A stretch of DNA of 64,000 bases from Hydrogenophaga sp. (GTDB lineage: Bacteria; Pseudomonadota; Gammaproteobacteria; Burkholderiales; Burkholderiaceae_C). The notes beneath the pieces were generated by a model. The model ran no database searches. It was not told the origin of the DNA and was given only the letters and a program-made list of their open reading frames with translations. This document shows positions 35,066-44,821 of this stretch, piece by piece (position 1 is the stretch's first letter; every line of letters starts with the position of its first letter). A program made the position numbers and the translations under genes. The DNA lies in assembly GCF_025699295.1 (NCBI RefSeq), contig NZ_JAILWB010000014.1, positions 1 through 64,000 on the forward strand, given 5' to 3'.

Positions 35066-36172
35066 ATGTCGGCCATGCAATGGGACATTTTCTGCCGGGT
35101 GATCGACAACTACGGCGATGTGGGCGTCTGCTGGCGCCTCTCGGCCGAGCTGGCCCGGCGCGGCGAGCAGGTACGCCTCTGGCTTGACGACCCACAGGCA
35201 CTGGGCTGGATGGCGCCCGGCGCGCTGGAAGGCCGGATCTCCGGGGTCGACGTGCTGCACTGGACCACGCCGTTGTCCACCAACCTGCTGGACGGCCTTC
35301 CGCCGGCGGACGTATGGATCGAGGCTTTCGGCTGCGAACCGCCCGGCGAATGCGTCGATGCCCTCGCTGCCCGGGTCGCCGCCGGGCAACGCGCCCCGGT
35401 GTGGATCAACCTCGAATACCTCAGCGCCGAGCCGTACGTGGAGCGCTCGCACCGTCTGCCCTCGCCGGTCATGAGCGGGCCGGCGCGCGGCCTCACCAAG
35501 TGGTTCTTCTACCCGGGCTTCACCGAACGCACCGGCGGCCTGCTGCGTGAAGCGGACCTGCTCGCGCGACAAGCGGCATTCGACGCACCGGCCTGGCTGG
35601 CCGGGCTGGGTCTGCCCCTGCGCCCGGGCAGCCGGCGCGTGAGCCTGTTCTGCTACGAGAGCGACGTGCTGCCCGCGGTGCTGCGTCAGGCCGGCGCCTG
35701 CGAACTGGCCAGCGACTGGCTCGTCACGTCCGGGCGCGCCTGGACGGCGGTGCAGGCAGCGCTGCGGCGCGACGGCCCGCCCGGCACAGGGTGCGCCCTG
35801 CATGCCCTGCCCCTGCTGACGCAGACCGCATTCGACCACCTGCTCCAGGCCAGCGACCTCAACTTCGTGCGCGGGGAGGATTCGCTGACACGCGCCTTGT
35901 GGGTCGGGCAACCCTTCGTCTGGCACATCTATCCGCAGCACGACCACGCGCACCACGCCAAGCTCCACGCATTCCTGGACTGGCTGCAGGCGCCGGCATC
36001 GCTGCGCGCATTCCACCTCGCGTGGAACGGCATCACCGCCGCCACGCCCGTCTGGCCCGACGCGGCCACACTGGCCGGCTGGCGGGACTGCACGCAAGCC
36101 GCACGCCAGCGACTGCTTGTGCAGCCCGACCTGTGCAGCCAGCTCACTGGCTTCGTGCGGGAAAAGCGATAA
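35066..36172 (+). CDS. earP: EF-P arginine rhamnosyltransferase EarP
   Basis: GT-B glycosyltransferase of about 368 residues that transfers rhamnose from dTDP-L-rhamnose to Arg32 of EF-P. The N-terminal [19 protein letters not shown] holds the catalytic Asp pair. The C-terminal nucleotide-sugar site reads [20 protein letters not shown]. efp lies 151 bases downstream. An ATG nine bases later (35075) is an alternative start. The EarP identity is firm because its partner EF-P carries Arg32. Confidence 0.95.
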   Translation: MSAMQWDIFCRVIDNYGDVGVCWRLSAELARRGEQVRLWLDDPQALGWMAPGALEGRISGVDVLHWTTPLSTNLLDGLPPADVWIEAFGCEPPGECVDALAARVAAGQRAPVWINLEYLSAEPYVERSHRLPSPVMSGPARGLTKWFFYPGFTERTGGLLREADLLARQAAFDAPAWLAGLGLPLRPGSRRVSLFCYESDVLPAVLRQAGACELASDWLVTSGRAWTAVQAALRRDGPPGTGCALHALPLLTQTAFDHLLQASDLNFVRGEDSLTRALWVGQPFVWHIYPQHDHAHHAKLHAFLDWLQAPASLRAFHLAWNGITAATPVWPDAATLAGWRDCTQAARQRLLVQPDLCSQLTGFVREKR

Positions 36173-36323
36173 AATTCAAGGCTTTGCGGAAAACCGGCCC
36201 GGGTCCGCCCCGGATCCACCTGTCCGTCAGCCATCTGCCTCGCCGCACAGATCGCAGCCATCAGCTCAGTTCCCGGGTGTCCAGCGCACGCCGGGAGCGC
36301 GCGGCCCAACCGTTGGAACCCTC

Positions 36324-36878
36324 ATGAAAATCGCTCAAGAACTGCGCGCCGGCAACGTCATCATGCACGGCAAGGACCCGATGATCGTCCTGAAGACCGA
36401 ATACAGCCGCGGTGGCCGCGGCGCCGCCACCGTGCGCCTCAAGCTCAAGGCCCTGCTCAACAACATGGCCACCGAAGTCGTCTGCAAGGCCGACGACAAG
36501 ATGGAGCAGATCATCCTGGACAAGAAGGAGTGCACCTACTCCTACTTCGCCGATCCCATGTACGTCTGCATGGACGCCGAGTACAACCAGTACGAAGTGG
36601 AAGCCGAGAACATGGGCGACGCCCTGAACTACCTCGAAGACGGCATGACCGTGGAAGTGGTGTTTTACGACGGCAAGGCCATCTCGGTCGAACTGCCTAC
36701 CAGCGTCGAGCGCGTCATCACCTGGACCGAGCCTGCCGTCAAGGGCGACACGTCCGGCAAGGTGCTCAAGCCGGCCAAGATCGCCACCGGCTTCGAAGTG
36801 GCCGTGCCGCTGTTCGTGGCCCAGGACGACAAGATCGAGATCGACACCCGCACCGGCGAGTACCGCAAGCGCGTCTGA
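36324..36878 (+). CDS. efp: Elongation factor P (Arg32 type)
   Basis: Translation factor of 184 residues that relieves ribosome stalling at polyproline. Residue 32, at the tip of the loop in [13 protein letters not shown], is Arg, the EarP substrate, not Lys as in E. coli. KOW-like and two OB-type domains follow to the C-terminal [18 protein letters not shown] (36170-36175), straddling the earP stop, may be the -10 of its own promoter. A strong terminator follows. Confidence 0.97.
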   Translation: MKIAQELRAGNVIMHGKDPMIVLKTEYSRGGRGAATVRLKLKALLNNMATEVVCKADDKMEQIILDKKECTYSYFADPMYVCMDAEYNQYEVEAENMGDALNYLEDGMTVEVVFYDGKAISVELPTSVERVITWTEPAVKGDTSGKVLKPAKIATGFEVAVPLFVAQDDKIEIDTRTGEYRKRV

Positions 36879-36908
36879 GCGCGGGCCGAACCGACTGACG
36901 CAACGAAT

Positions 36909-36940
36909 GAAGAGGCTCCCGCGGGAGCCTCTTCACTTTT
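36909..36940 (+). terminator. Rho-independent terminator after efp
   Basis: GAAGAGGCTCCC and GGGAGCCTCTTC form a 12-base stem with a two-to-four-base loop, followed by CTTTT. It lies 30 bases after the efp stop. Confidence 0.88.
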
Positions 36941-36959
36941 CAACGCCCCGCACACACGC

Positions 36960-37838
36960 ATGGACCTGATCGCCCGCATCGCCGACGTCATCATCCCGGT
37001 GTTCCTGATCGTGGCCATCGGTTACGGCTACGCCCGCCGCCGCACGCTGGACATGACGGTGTTCAACCGCATCGCGCTGGACGTGCTCGCGCCCTTGCTG
37101 GTGTACTCGGCCCTGGCCTCGAAGGACTTCGTCATCACCGAGCACCTCACGCTGCTGGTGGGGGGCGCGGTGCTGATCCTGGGCACAGGCCTGCTGGCGT
37201 GGCCGCTGGCGAGGGCCTTTGGCGCCCAGCCGCGCACGCTGGTGCCGGTGGTGATGTTCAACAACTGCGGCAACATGGGTTTGCCGCTGGCCCTGCTGGC
37301 TTTCGGCCCGGCGCACTTCGGGGCGGCCGTGGCGCTGTTCTCGGTCAGCAACCTGCTGCACTTCTCGCTCGGTGCGCGCATCACCAGCCGCCTGGCGCGC
37401 ACGCGGGACCTGCTCACCAGCCCGCTGATGATCGGCACCGCGCTGGGTTTCATGAGCGCGCTCTCCGATCTGCGCCCACCCGAGGTGCTGCTCTCCGGCA
37501 TGAAACTGCTGGGCGACGCGCTGCTGCCCATGATGCTGTTCGCGCTCGGCGTGCGCCTGACGGCGCTGACGCGCTCGGGTCTGGCGCTGGGCATGCTGGG
37601 GGCGCTCGCCCGCCCACTCATGGGCCTGGCCATCGGCATCCCGCTGGCGTGGGCCCTGGGACTGGAGGGCGCAGCGCGCGGCCAGCTGCTGCTGTTCGCC
37701 GCCTTGCCTCCGGCCGTGATGCAGTTCATGCTGGCCGAGCGCTATCGCCAGGAGCCCGACAAGGTCGGCGCCATGATCATGCTGGGCAACGCGCTGGCGG
37801 TGGTCTTCGTGCCACTGGCCCTGGCACTGTCCCTGTGA
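36960..37838 (+). CDS. AEC-family (auxin efflux carrier) transporter
   Basis: Permease of 292 residues with eight to ten transmembrane helices. The N-terminal half has VFLIVAIGYGYARRRTLDMT and VVMFNNCGNMGLPLALLAFG, the family's Asn/Gly-rich core. The second half has LFAALPPAVMQFMLAERYRQ, typical of bacterial AEC members (malonate/malate carriers). No ribosome binding site is obvious because the ATG lies 20 bases after the efp terminator. Substrate unknown. Confidence 0.88.
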   Translation: MDLIARIADVIIPVFLIVAIGYGYARRRTLDMTVFNRIALDVLAPLLVYSALASKDFVITEHLTLLVGGAVLILGTGLLAWPLARAFGAQPRTLVPVVMFNNCGNMGLPLALLAFGPAHFGAAVALFSVSNLLHFSLGARITSRLARTRDLLTSPLMIGTALGFMSALSDLRPPEVLLSGMKLLGDALLPMMLFALGVRLTALTRSGLALGMLGALARPLMGLAIGIPLAWALGLEGAARGQLLLFAALPPAVMQFMLAERYRQEPDKVGAMIMLGNALAVVFVPLALALSL

Positions 37839-37886
37839 TCCGCGCGCCCGCGTTCACATTCACCGACCACACAAGGAGTCCACCCC

Positions 37887-38756
37887 ATGGGAGCCGCACA
37901 GAATCTGAAAGAACGCCGCCTGGCCGACGCCTGGGCCGAGTTGCAGACGCATGCCAACGAAGGCCTGCCCCTGCAGGCCGACGCCTACCGACTGGCCTTT
38001 GCCGACCCCGAGTTCCTGTTGCGGCGCGAGACGCGCGGCATCCGCCTGCAGCTCGAGATGCTCAAACCCGACCTGGCGCAGCGCGAGGCCGGCATCGAGA
38101 ACACCATCGTCGTCTTCGGCAGCGCGCGCTTTCGCGAGGCCGGTGAGGCGCAGGAACAGCTGGTGCGCGCCGAGCGCAGCGGCGACGCGCGCGAGATCGC
38201 CCGCGCACGCGCCCTGGTGCGCAACGCGCACTACTACGACCACGCACGCGAATTCGCACGCACGGTGGCGCGCTACAGCGAGCGCTGCGACAAGGCCGAG
38301 CAGCTCTTCATCTGCACCGGCGGCGGCCCCGGCATCATGGAAGCGGCCAGCCGCGGCGCGCACGACGAAGGCGCGCCCAACGTGGGGCTGAACATTGCCC
38401 TGCCCCACGAGCAGGCGGCCAACCCCTATGTTTCACCCGAACTGAGCTTCAAGTTCCACTACTTTGCGCTGCGCAAGATGCACTTCATGATGCGCGCGAA
38501 GGCATTGCTGGCGTTCCCTGGCGGCTTCGGCACGCTCGACGAACTGTTCGAGGTGATCACGCTGGTGCAGTGCAAGAAGTCCAAGCCAGTGCCGATCCTG
38601 CTGTTCGGTTCGGACTACTGGAAGCGCCTGATCAACCTGGATGTGCTGGTCGAGGAAGGCACGATCTCGCCCGAGGACCTGGAGCTGTTCCAGTACGTGG
38701 ACGATGCGCAGACGGCATGGGAGCACATCCTGCGCTTCTACGACTTGAAAGGCTGA
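37887..38756 (+). CDS. LOG-family protein (cytokinin-nucleotide phosphoribohydrolase-like)
   Basis: A 289-residue LOG/TIGR00730-type Rossmann protein. The nucleotide-binding part has IVVFGSARF, FICTGGGPGIMEAASRGAHD and the LOG signature PGGFGTLDELFEVITLVQ. The N-terminal 70 residues are an extension seen in larger LOG proteins. It probably hydrolyses nucleoside 5'-monophosphates to base plus ribose 5-phosphate; the label 'lysine decarboxylase' often given to this family is not supported. AAGGAG precedes the ATG at 37887. Confidence 0.9.
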   Translation: MGAAQNLKERRLADAWAELQTHANEGLPLQADAYRLAFADPEFLLRRETRGIRLQLEMLKPDLAQREAGIENTIVVFGSARFREAGEAQEQLVRAERSGDAREIARARALVRNAHYYDHAREFARTVARYSERCDKAEQLFICTGGGPGIMEAASRGAHDEGAPNVGLNIALPHEQAANPYVSPELSFKFHYFALRKMHFMMRAKALLAFPGGFGTLDELFEVITLVQCKKSKPVPILLFGSDYWKRLINLDVLVEEGTISPEDLELFQYVDDAQTAWEHILRFYDLKG

Positions 38757-38757
38757 C

Positions 38758-38786
38758 CCTCCTGTGCCGCGCAGCGGCGCAGGAGG
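38758..38786. terminator. GC-rich hairpin between convergent genes
   Basis: CCTCCTGTGCCGC and GCGGCGCAGGAGG pair around a GCA loop, ending just before the convergent efflux-gene stop. There is no T-run on either strand, so it may act as a weak bidirectional terminator or transcript stabiliser. Confidence 0.5.
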
Positions 38787-38787
38787 T

Positions 38788-40236
38788 TTACTCCTCCTGC
38801 TTCCAGCCGCCGCCCAGCGCCTTGTACAGCGCCACCTGGTTCTGCTGCTGCGCCAGCCGCGTCTGGGCCAGCGCCTGCTGGGTCGCGAACAGCGAGCGCT
38901 GTGCGTCCAGCACATCCAGGAAGCTGGCCACGCCATTGCGGTAGCGCAGTTCGGCCAGCCGGAAGCGCTCGGCCTCGGCGGCCTCCTGCTGTTGCTGCGC
39001 GCTGAGCTGATCGCCCAGTGTCGCGCTGCCAGCCAGCGCATCGGCCACTTCGCGGAACGCGGTCTGGATTGCCTTTTCGTACTGTGCCACCGCAATGTCG
39101 CGCGCGGCGTTGGACGCTTCGAGGTTGGCGCGGTTGCGGCCGGCGTCGAAGATCGGCAGCAGGGCCTGCGGCGCGAGGGTGAAACCCCAGCTGCCGTCCC
39201 TGAACAGGCCCGAGAGGCTGCTGCTGGCCGTGCCCGCGCTCGCGGTGAGCGAAATGCGCGGGAAGAATGCAGCGCGTGCCGCGCCGATGTTGGCGTTGGC
39301 GGCGATCAGTTGCTGTTCGGCCTGGCGGATGTCGGCGCGGCGCGTGAGCAGGTCCGAGGGCAGTCCTGCAGGCACCTCACGCAGTTGTGACGCGGTGGCC
39401 GGATCGGTCGCTATCGGCAGCAAGGCTGCCGGTGGCGCCTGACCCACCAGCAGCGTGAGCGCGTTCAGATCCAGTGCGCGCAGGCGTCGCTGCTGCGCCT
39501 GCGAGGCGCGCGCGGCCGCCGTGAGCGACTCGGCCTGGCGCAGGTCCAGCGCCGAAGTGGCGCCGTTGTCGAATCGCAGCCGGCTCAGCCGCAGCGAGTC
39601 CTCGCGCGTGGCCAGCGTGCGTTCGGTGAGCGCCAGCAGTTCGTCGTTGGCCTGCAGGCTCAGCCAGCTGCTGGCCACGGCTGCCACCAGGCTGGTCTGG
39701 GCGGCGCGGCGCGCCTCCTCGCTCGCCAGGTACTGGGCCAGCGCCGCTTCCTTCAGGCTGCCCAGGCGGCCAAAGAAGTCGATCTCCCAGCTGCTCAGCG
39801 CCAGACCGACGCTGTAGACGCTGGTGATGCCCCCCGTTCCATCGGGCTGCCGGTTGCCCGTGGCCGCGAGGTTGACGGTGGGGAACTGGTCGGCGCGGCG
39901 AATCTGGTACTGCGCGCGCACCTGCTCGATGTTGAGTGTGGCTACGCGCAGGTCGCGGTTGTTGGCCAGCGCCAGTTCGATCAGCTCGCGCAGCCGCGCG
40001 TCGGCCACGAACTCGCGCCAGGCGATGTCGGCGCCCGGCTTGGCATCCGCCGCCGCAGCGGGCTGCGGACCAGGAAACTGCGCCGCGACCGGGGCCTCAG
40101 GGCGCTCGTACTTCGGAATGAACGAACACGCTGACATGGCGGCCACGGCCAGCAGCGTCAAGCCGAAGCGCGACAAGCGCCGAGGCAAGACATCCGGAAC
40201 AAAGGCGACGCGAGGGAGATTCACAAGGTCAGTCAT
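38788..40236 (-). CDS. RND efflux outer-membrane channel lipoprotein (OprM/NodT family)
   Basis: TolC-like outer-membrane factor, about 482 residues. The lipobox is VAAMSACS, then FIPKYERPEAPVAAQFPG. Two outer membrane efflux repeats follow, with ADIAWREFVADARLRELIEL and ALANNRDLRVATLNIEQVRA near the first helix, ending LYKALGGGWKQEE. GGAG precedes the ATG at 40236, which overlaps the last codons of the pump gene (8 bases). It completes the adaptor-pump-channel set encoded on this strand. Confidence 0.93.
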   Translation of the reverse strand: MTDLVNLPRVAFVPDVLPRRLSRFGLTLLAVAAMSACSFIPKYERPEAPVAAQFPGPQPAAAADAKPGADIAWREFVADARLRELIELALANNRDLRVATLNIEQVRAQYQIRRADQFPTVNLAATGNRQPDGTGGITSVYSVGLALSSWEIDFFGRLGSLKEAALAQYLASEEARRAAQTSLVAAVASSWLSLQANDELLALTERTLATREDSLRLSRLRFDNGATSALDLRQAESLTAAARASQAQQRRLRALDLNALTLLVGQAPPAALLPIATDPATASQLREVPAGLPSDLLTRRADIRQAEQQLIAANANIGAARAAFFPRISLTASAGTASSSLSGLFRDGSWGFTLAPQALLPIFDAGRNRANLEASNAARDIAVAQYEKAIQTAFREVADALAGSATLGDQLSAQQQQEAAEAERFRLAELRYRNGVASFLDVLDAQRSLFATQQALAQTRLAQQQNQVALYKALGGGWKQEE

Positions 40237-43200
40237 CGGTGTGCACTCCGTGGTGTTGCGCGGCCTGCTCGGCATCGCGCCGGTGCTGCCGTTCGCTGCC
40301 CTTGAACAGCGTGCGCACCACGACGAAAAAGATCGGCACGAACACCACCGCGAGCACGGTGCCGGTGAGCATGCCGCCGATCACGCCGGTACCAATGGCG
40401 CGCTGGCTCGCCGAACCGGCACCAGAGGCCAGCGCCAGCGGCAGCACGCCCAGCGTGAAGGCCATCGAAGTCATGATGATCGGGCGGAACCGGATGTGCG
40501 CTGCGGCCAGTGCGGCCTCGATCACGCTCTTGCCCTGGGCCTGCAGGTCCTTGGCGAACTCGATGATCAGGATCGCGTTCTTCGCCGACAGGCCGATGAT
40601 GGTGATCAGGCCGACCTGGAAGTACACGTCGTTCGAGTAGTTGCGCAACAGCGTGGCCAGCAGCACACCCAGCACGCCCAGCGGGACCACCAGGATCACC
40701 GACAGCGGGATGGTCCAGCTCTCGTACAGGGCGGCCAGGCACAGGAACACCGCCAGGATGGCGAAGGCGTAGAGGATGATGGCCTGGGAACCGGCGAGCT
40801 TTTCCTCGCGCGTCTGGCCGGTCCACTCGTAGCCGATGCCCTGCGGCAGCTGGGCGGCCAGCCTTTCCATCTCGGCGATCGCCGCGCCCGTGCTGGAGCC
40901 GGGTGCCGCGCTGCCGCTGATGCGCATGGACGGGTAGCCGTTGTAGCGCACGGTCTGCATCGGGCCGGTGATCCAGCGCGTGCTGGCAAAGGCAGAGAGC
41001 GGCACCGCCTGGGCCTTGTTGTTGACCACGTTCAGGCGCAGCAGGTCATCGGGCTGCATGCGGGCAGTCGCATCGGCCTGCACCACCACACGTTGCAGGC
41101 GTCCTGCGTTGGGGAAATCGTTCACGTAGCTGGACCCCAGCGCGGTGCCGATGGCGGCGTTGATCGCATCGAAGCCCACGCCCAGGGCATTGGCCTTGTC
41201 GCGGTCGATGTCGATCTGCAGTTGCGGGGCATCCTCCAGGCCGTCGGGTCGCACCTGCGTGATCACCTTGCTTTGCGATGCCATGCCCAGCAACTGGTTG
41301 CGTGCACCGAGCAAGGCCGCTCGGCCCAGGCCGGCGCGGTCCTGCAGGCGGAAGCTGAAGCCCGAGGAAGCCCCCAGCTCGGGAATCGGCGGCGGGCTCA
41401 GCGGATAGATGAAGGCGTCGCGGATACCGGAGAGCGCGCCGAAGGCGCGACCAGCCACCGCCTCGGCCGAACTGCCGGGCCCGGTGCGCTGGTCCCAGTC
41501 CTTGAGCGTGACGAAGGCCAGCGCCGCGTTCTGGCCCTGGCCAGAGAAGCTGAAACCCAGCACACCGACCATGCTCTGCACCTCGGGCTGCTTCAGGATG
41601 AAGTCTTCCACCTGCTTGATCACCTCCAGCGTGCGTTCTTGCGTGGCGCCCGGGGGCAACTGCACGTTGACGAGCATCGTGCCCTGGTCTTCGCCGGGCA
41701 GGAACGAGGTGGGCAGGCGCATGTAGACCACCACCGCCGCGGCGACGATGGCAAGGTAGATCACCAGCGTGCGGCCAGCGCGCGGCAGCAGCTTGGCCAC
41801 GCCACCTTCGTAACCCTTGGCGGTGCGCGCAAAGCCCCGGTTGAACCAGCCGAAGAAGCCCTTCTTGTCGTGGTGATGCCCCGCCTCGACAGGCTTGAGC
41901 AGCGTGGCGCAGAGTGCCGGCGTGAGCGACAGCGCCATGAAGGCGGAGAAGGCGATCGACACGCCCATGACCGCCGCGAACTGGCGGTAGATGTTGCCCA
42001 CGCTGCCTGCGAAGAAGGCCAGCGGCACGAACACCGAGACCAGCACCACCGTCACGCCGATGATGGCGCCGGAGATCTGCGTCATCGCCTTGCGCGTGGC
42101 CTGCAGCGGCGGCAGGCCCTCCTCGCTCATGATGCGCTCGACGTTCTCCACCACCACGATGGCGTCGTCCACCACGATGCCGATCACCAGCACCATGCCG
42201 AACATGGTCAGCACGTTGATGGAAAAGCCCATGGCCAGCAGCACCGCGAAGGTACCGAGCAGCGCCACCGGCACCACGATGGTCGGGATGACGGTGTAGC
42301 GGAAGTTCTGCAGGAACAGGAACATCACCAGGAACACCAGCAACATGGCCTCGCCCAGCGTCTCGGCCACCTGTTCGATGGAGATCTTCACGAAGCGCGA
42401 GCTGTCGTAGGGGATGGACCAGGACATGCCCGAGGGAAAGAAGCGCTCGAGCTCCTGCATCTTCTCGCGCACCGCTTCGGCCGTGGCCAGTGCATTTCCG
42501 CTCGGCGATAGCTGCACGCCGATGCCGACCGCCGGTTGTCCATTCAGCCGCGCCGACGTGGCATAGGCCTGGGCGCCGAGTTCGATGCGGGCCACGTCCT
42601 TCAGACGCACCGTGGCGCCATCGGGGGTGGCGCGCAGCACGATGTTGCCGAACTGCTCGACGCTGCCGAGCTGGCCGTTGACCACCACGGTGGCCGCGAT
42701 GGACTGGCCGCCCACGTTGGGCAGGGCACCGATTTCACCGGCCGAGACCTGCGCGTTCTGTGCGCGGATCGCGGCGGTGACGTCGGCCGCGCTCAGGTTG
42801 AAGCCGAGCAGGCGGGCCGGGTCGATCCAGACGCGCATGGCGCGCTCGGTGCCGAACAGCTGGGCCTGACCCACGCCGGGCACACGCTGCAGCTCGGGCA
42901 CCACGCTGCGCGAGGCGTAGTCACCCAGCGCCACCGGGTTCCAGGCGGGGTCGTCGCTCGCCAGCATGGTGAACAGCAGGAAGTTGCTGCGCGACTTGTC
43001 CACCCGCACACCCTGCTGCGTCACGGCCGAGGGCAGGCGCGGCGAGGCTCGCGAGAGGCGGTTCTGCACGTCCACCTGCGCCAGGTCGGCGTTGGTACCG
43101 GTCTCGAAGCTCAGCGTGATGCTGCCGGTGCCGTTGGCCTGCGCCACCGACTCCATGTAGATCAGGCCGGGCGAGCCGTTCATCTCCTGCTCGATGACCG

Positions 43201-43387
43201 AGAGCACGCTGTCTTCCAGCGTGGCCGCCGACGCACCGGGGTAGGTGGCGTTGATCACGATGGACGGCGGCGCCACCGGTGGGTATTGCGCGATCGGCAA
43301 CTGCGTGATGGACACCGCGCCCATCACCATGATGAAGAGCGCGATCACCCACGCGAAGATGGGCCGCTCGATGAAGAATTTCGCCAT
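40229..43387 (-). CDS. RND multidrug efflux pump (HAE1, AcrB/MexB type)
   Basis: Inner-membrane proton-drug antiporter of 1052 residues with 12 transmembrane helices and two large periplasmic loops. It starts MAKFFIERPIFAWVIALFIM. The proton-relay Asp pair is in GIVVDDAIVVVENVER and the relay Lys in GLSAKNAILIIEFAKD. The F-loop/proximal region (ASDDPAWNPVALGDYASRSV) is intact. It exports hydrophobic compounds directly from the periplasm and outer leaflet. Coupled to the adaptor (12-base gap) and the channel (8-base overlap). Confidence 0.96.
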   Translation of the reverse strand: MAKFFIERPIFAWVIALFIMVMGAVSITQLPIAQYPPVAPPSIVINATYPGASAATLEDSVLSVIEQEMNGSPGLIYMESVAQANGTGSITLSFETGTNADLAQVDVQNRLSRASPRLPSAVTQQGVRVDKSRSNFLLFTMLASDDPAWNPVALGDYASRSVVPELQRVPGVGQAQLFGTERAMRVWIDPARLLGFNLSAADVTAAIRAQNAQVSAGEIGALPNVGGQSIAATVVVNGQLGSVEQFGNIVLRATPDGATVRLKDVARIELGAQAYATSARLNGQPAVGIGVQLSPSGNALATAEAVREKMQELERFFPSGMSWSIPYDSSRFVKISIEQVAETLGEAMLLVFLVMFLFLQNFRYTVIPTIVVPVALLGTFAVLLAMGFSINVLTMFGMVLVIGIVVDDAIVVVENVERIMSEEGLPPLQATRKAMTQISGAIIGVTVVLVSVFVPLAFFAGSVGNIYRQFAAVMGVSIAFSAFMALSLTPALCATLLKPVEAGHHHDKKGFFGWFNRGFARTAKGYEGGVAKLLPRAGRTLVIYLAIVAAAVVVYMRLPTSFLPGEDQGTMLVNVQLPPGATQERTLEVIKQVEDFILKQPEVQSMVGVLGFSFSGQGQNAALAFVTLKDWDQRTGPGSSAEAVAGRAFGALSGIRDAFIYPLSPPPIPELGASSGFSFRLQDRAGLGRAALLGARNQLLGMASQSKVITQVRPDGLEDAPQLQIDIDRDKANALGVGFDAINAAIGTALGSSYVNDFPNAGRLQRVVVQADATARMQPDDLLRLNVVNNKAQAVPLSAFASTRWITGPMQTVRYNGYPSMRISGSAAPGSSTGAAIAEMERLAAQLPQGIGYEWTGQTREEKLAGSQAIILYAFAILAVFLCLAALYESWTIPLSVILVVPLGVLGVLLATLLRNYSNDVYFQVGLITIIGLSAKNAILIIEFAKDLQAQGKSVIEAALAAAHIRFRPIIMTSMAFTLGVLPLALASGAGSASQRAIGTGVIGGMLTGTVLAVVFVPIFFVVVRTLFKGSERQHRRDAEQAAQHHGVHTDD

Positions 43388-43399
43388 GTCGGGCGCTCC

Positions 43400-44668
43400 T
43401 TACTTCGCGGCGTCCGCAGCCTGAGCTGCGGGCGCCTTCGCAGCGGGTGCGCTGCCCGGCGCCTGCCAGGGCACCGCCTTCACCGGCGTACCGGGCGGCA
43501 TCATCTGCAGCTTCTGGAAGCCGTCGACCATCACCTGCTCACCGGCCTGGAGGCCATCGACGATGACCCAGCGCCCGCCCTGCTCGCCACCCACCTTCAC
43601 GGTGCGCGAGACCACCTTGCCGTCGGCGCCCACCACCGACACCTTGTCGCCCTGGGCCGAACGTGTGACCGCCTGCTGCGGCAGCGTGATGGCATTGCCC
43701 GCCGTCGCCTGCTCCAGGCGCACACGCACGTACAGGCCCGGCAGCAGTGTGCCCTTGGGGTTGGGCACCTCGGCGCGCAGCATGACCTGACCCGTGGCCG
43801 CGTCGACGGTGAGATCGGTGAACAGCAGGCGGCCCGGCTGTTCGTACACGCTGCCGTCCTCCATCACCACCTGCACGCTCGCGGCCTGGGCGCCCGCACC
43901 CTTGAGCTGCCCACTGTCCATGGCCTTGCGCAGCTTGTAGACCTCGCTCGCGGACTGGGTGAAGTTCACGTACATGGGGTTGATCTGCTGAATCACCGCC
44001 AGCTGCGTGGCCTCTCCCTGCCCGACCAGCGCGCCCTCGGTCACCAGCGCGCGGCCGATACGGCCCGAAATCGGCGCATTCACCCGCGCGTAACCCAGGT
44101 TGATGCTGGCGGTCTGCACCGCCGCCTTGCCCGCGGCCACATCGGCCTCGGCCTGTTTCTGCGCCGCAACGGCGCTGGCGTATTCCTGCTGGCTGATGGC
44201 GTTTTCCTTCACCAGCGGTGCGTAGCGCTCGGCCAGTGCGGCGGCCTGCGAGAGGTTGGCCTGCGAGCGCGCCAGGCTGGCCTGGGCGCTCTGCAGCGCG
44301 GCCGCATAGGGTGCGGCGTCGATGCGGAACAGCGCCTGACCGGCCTTGACGTCGCTGCCTTCGCGGAACAGGCGTTCCTGCAGGATGCCGGCGGCGCGCG
44401 CGCGCACCTGCGCCACGCGCGAGGCCTCCAGGCGACCGGGCAGTTCGGTCAGCAACCCAACGTCGCCCGGGGTCACGGTGATCACGCCCACCTCGGGCGC
44501 GGGCATGCCGCCCGGCGCCCCTCCCGCGGGCGGCTCGGACTGGCCGCAGGCGGCCAGCAACGCGGCCAACGCAAGGACAGACGTGCCGCGCGCCAGGCGG
44601 GCCGCTGACAAGGGGGCAAGGCGGTTGCGCCGCACGGGCACGGACTTGACGGGGCTCAAGGCTGGCAT
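43400..44668 (-). CDS. RND efflux periplasmic adaptor lipoprotein (AcrA/MexA type)
   Basis: Membrane-fusion protein of 422 residues. A signal with lipobox LAALLAACGQSEPP leads into the lipoyl half LPGRLEASRVAQVRARAAGI. The alpha-hairpin (ALQSAQASLARSQANLSQAA ...) and the second lipoyl part (YARVNAPISGRIGRALVTEG) follow. Beta-barrel and membrane-proximal domains end in an Ala/Pro-rich tail. It bridges pump and channel. First gene of the operon, divergent from tetR across a 28-base operator. Confidence 0.94.
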   Translation of the reverse strand: MPALSPVKSVPVRRNRLAPLSAARLARGTSVLALAALLAACGQSEPPAGGAPGGMPAPEVGVITVTPGDVGLLTELPGRLEASRVAQVRARAAGILQERLFREGSDVKAGQALFRIDAAPYAAALQSAQASLARSQANLSQAAALAERYAPLVKENAISQQEYASAVAAQKQAEADVAAGKAAVQTASINLGYARVNAPISGRIGRALVTEGALVGQGEATQLAVIQQINPMYVNFTQSASEVYKLRKAMDSGQLKGAGAQAASVQVVMEDGSVYEQPGRLLFTDLTVDAATGQVMLRAEVPNPKGTLLPGLYVRVRLEQATAGNAITLPQQAVTRSAQGDKVSVVGADGKVVSRTVKVGGEQGGRWVIVDGLQAGEQVMVDGFQKLQMMPPGTPVKAVPWQAPGSAPAAKAPAAQAADAAK

Positions 44669-44748
44669 GGGAATCCTTGGGTATGAAGGGGGTTTGGGAC
44701 GCGTGACCACCGGAAAAACCTGGTCGGCGTGCTGCCGCAAAGCGGCAA

Positions 44749-44780
44749 AGTATACATACATACAAGAATGTATGTATAGT
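44749..44780. promoter_or_regulatory. AcrR/TtgR-type operator with overlapping divergent promoters
   Basis: Inverted arms TATACATACAT (44751-44761) and ATGTATGTATA (44768-44778) surround six bases. They are almost the E. coli AcrR operator (TACATACAT...ATGTATGTA). TATACT on the minus strand (44749-44754) and TATAGT on the plus strand (44775-44780) are -10 boxes at the two ends, so one bound repressor would cover both promoters. Confidence 0.85.
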
Positions 44781-44821
44781 CCTGCAAGGCCTCGGGGCCG
44801 TTCATTCTGGAGACAAACATC

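Noticed and set aside
35009..36097. A 363-residue N-terminal extension of UvrC on the minus strand
   Set aside because: It is antisense to earP, has no family character, and UvrC homologues begin at the ATG at 35008.
37887..38756. Lysine decarboxylase
   Set aside because: The PGGFGTLDE motif defines LOG phosphoribohydrolases; the lysine decarboxylase name is a historic misannotation.
39824..42511. An 895-residue plus-strand reading frame
   Set aside because: It is His/Gln/Arg-rich shadow coding antisense to the RND pump and channel genes, typical of the open antisense frame in high-GC DNA.
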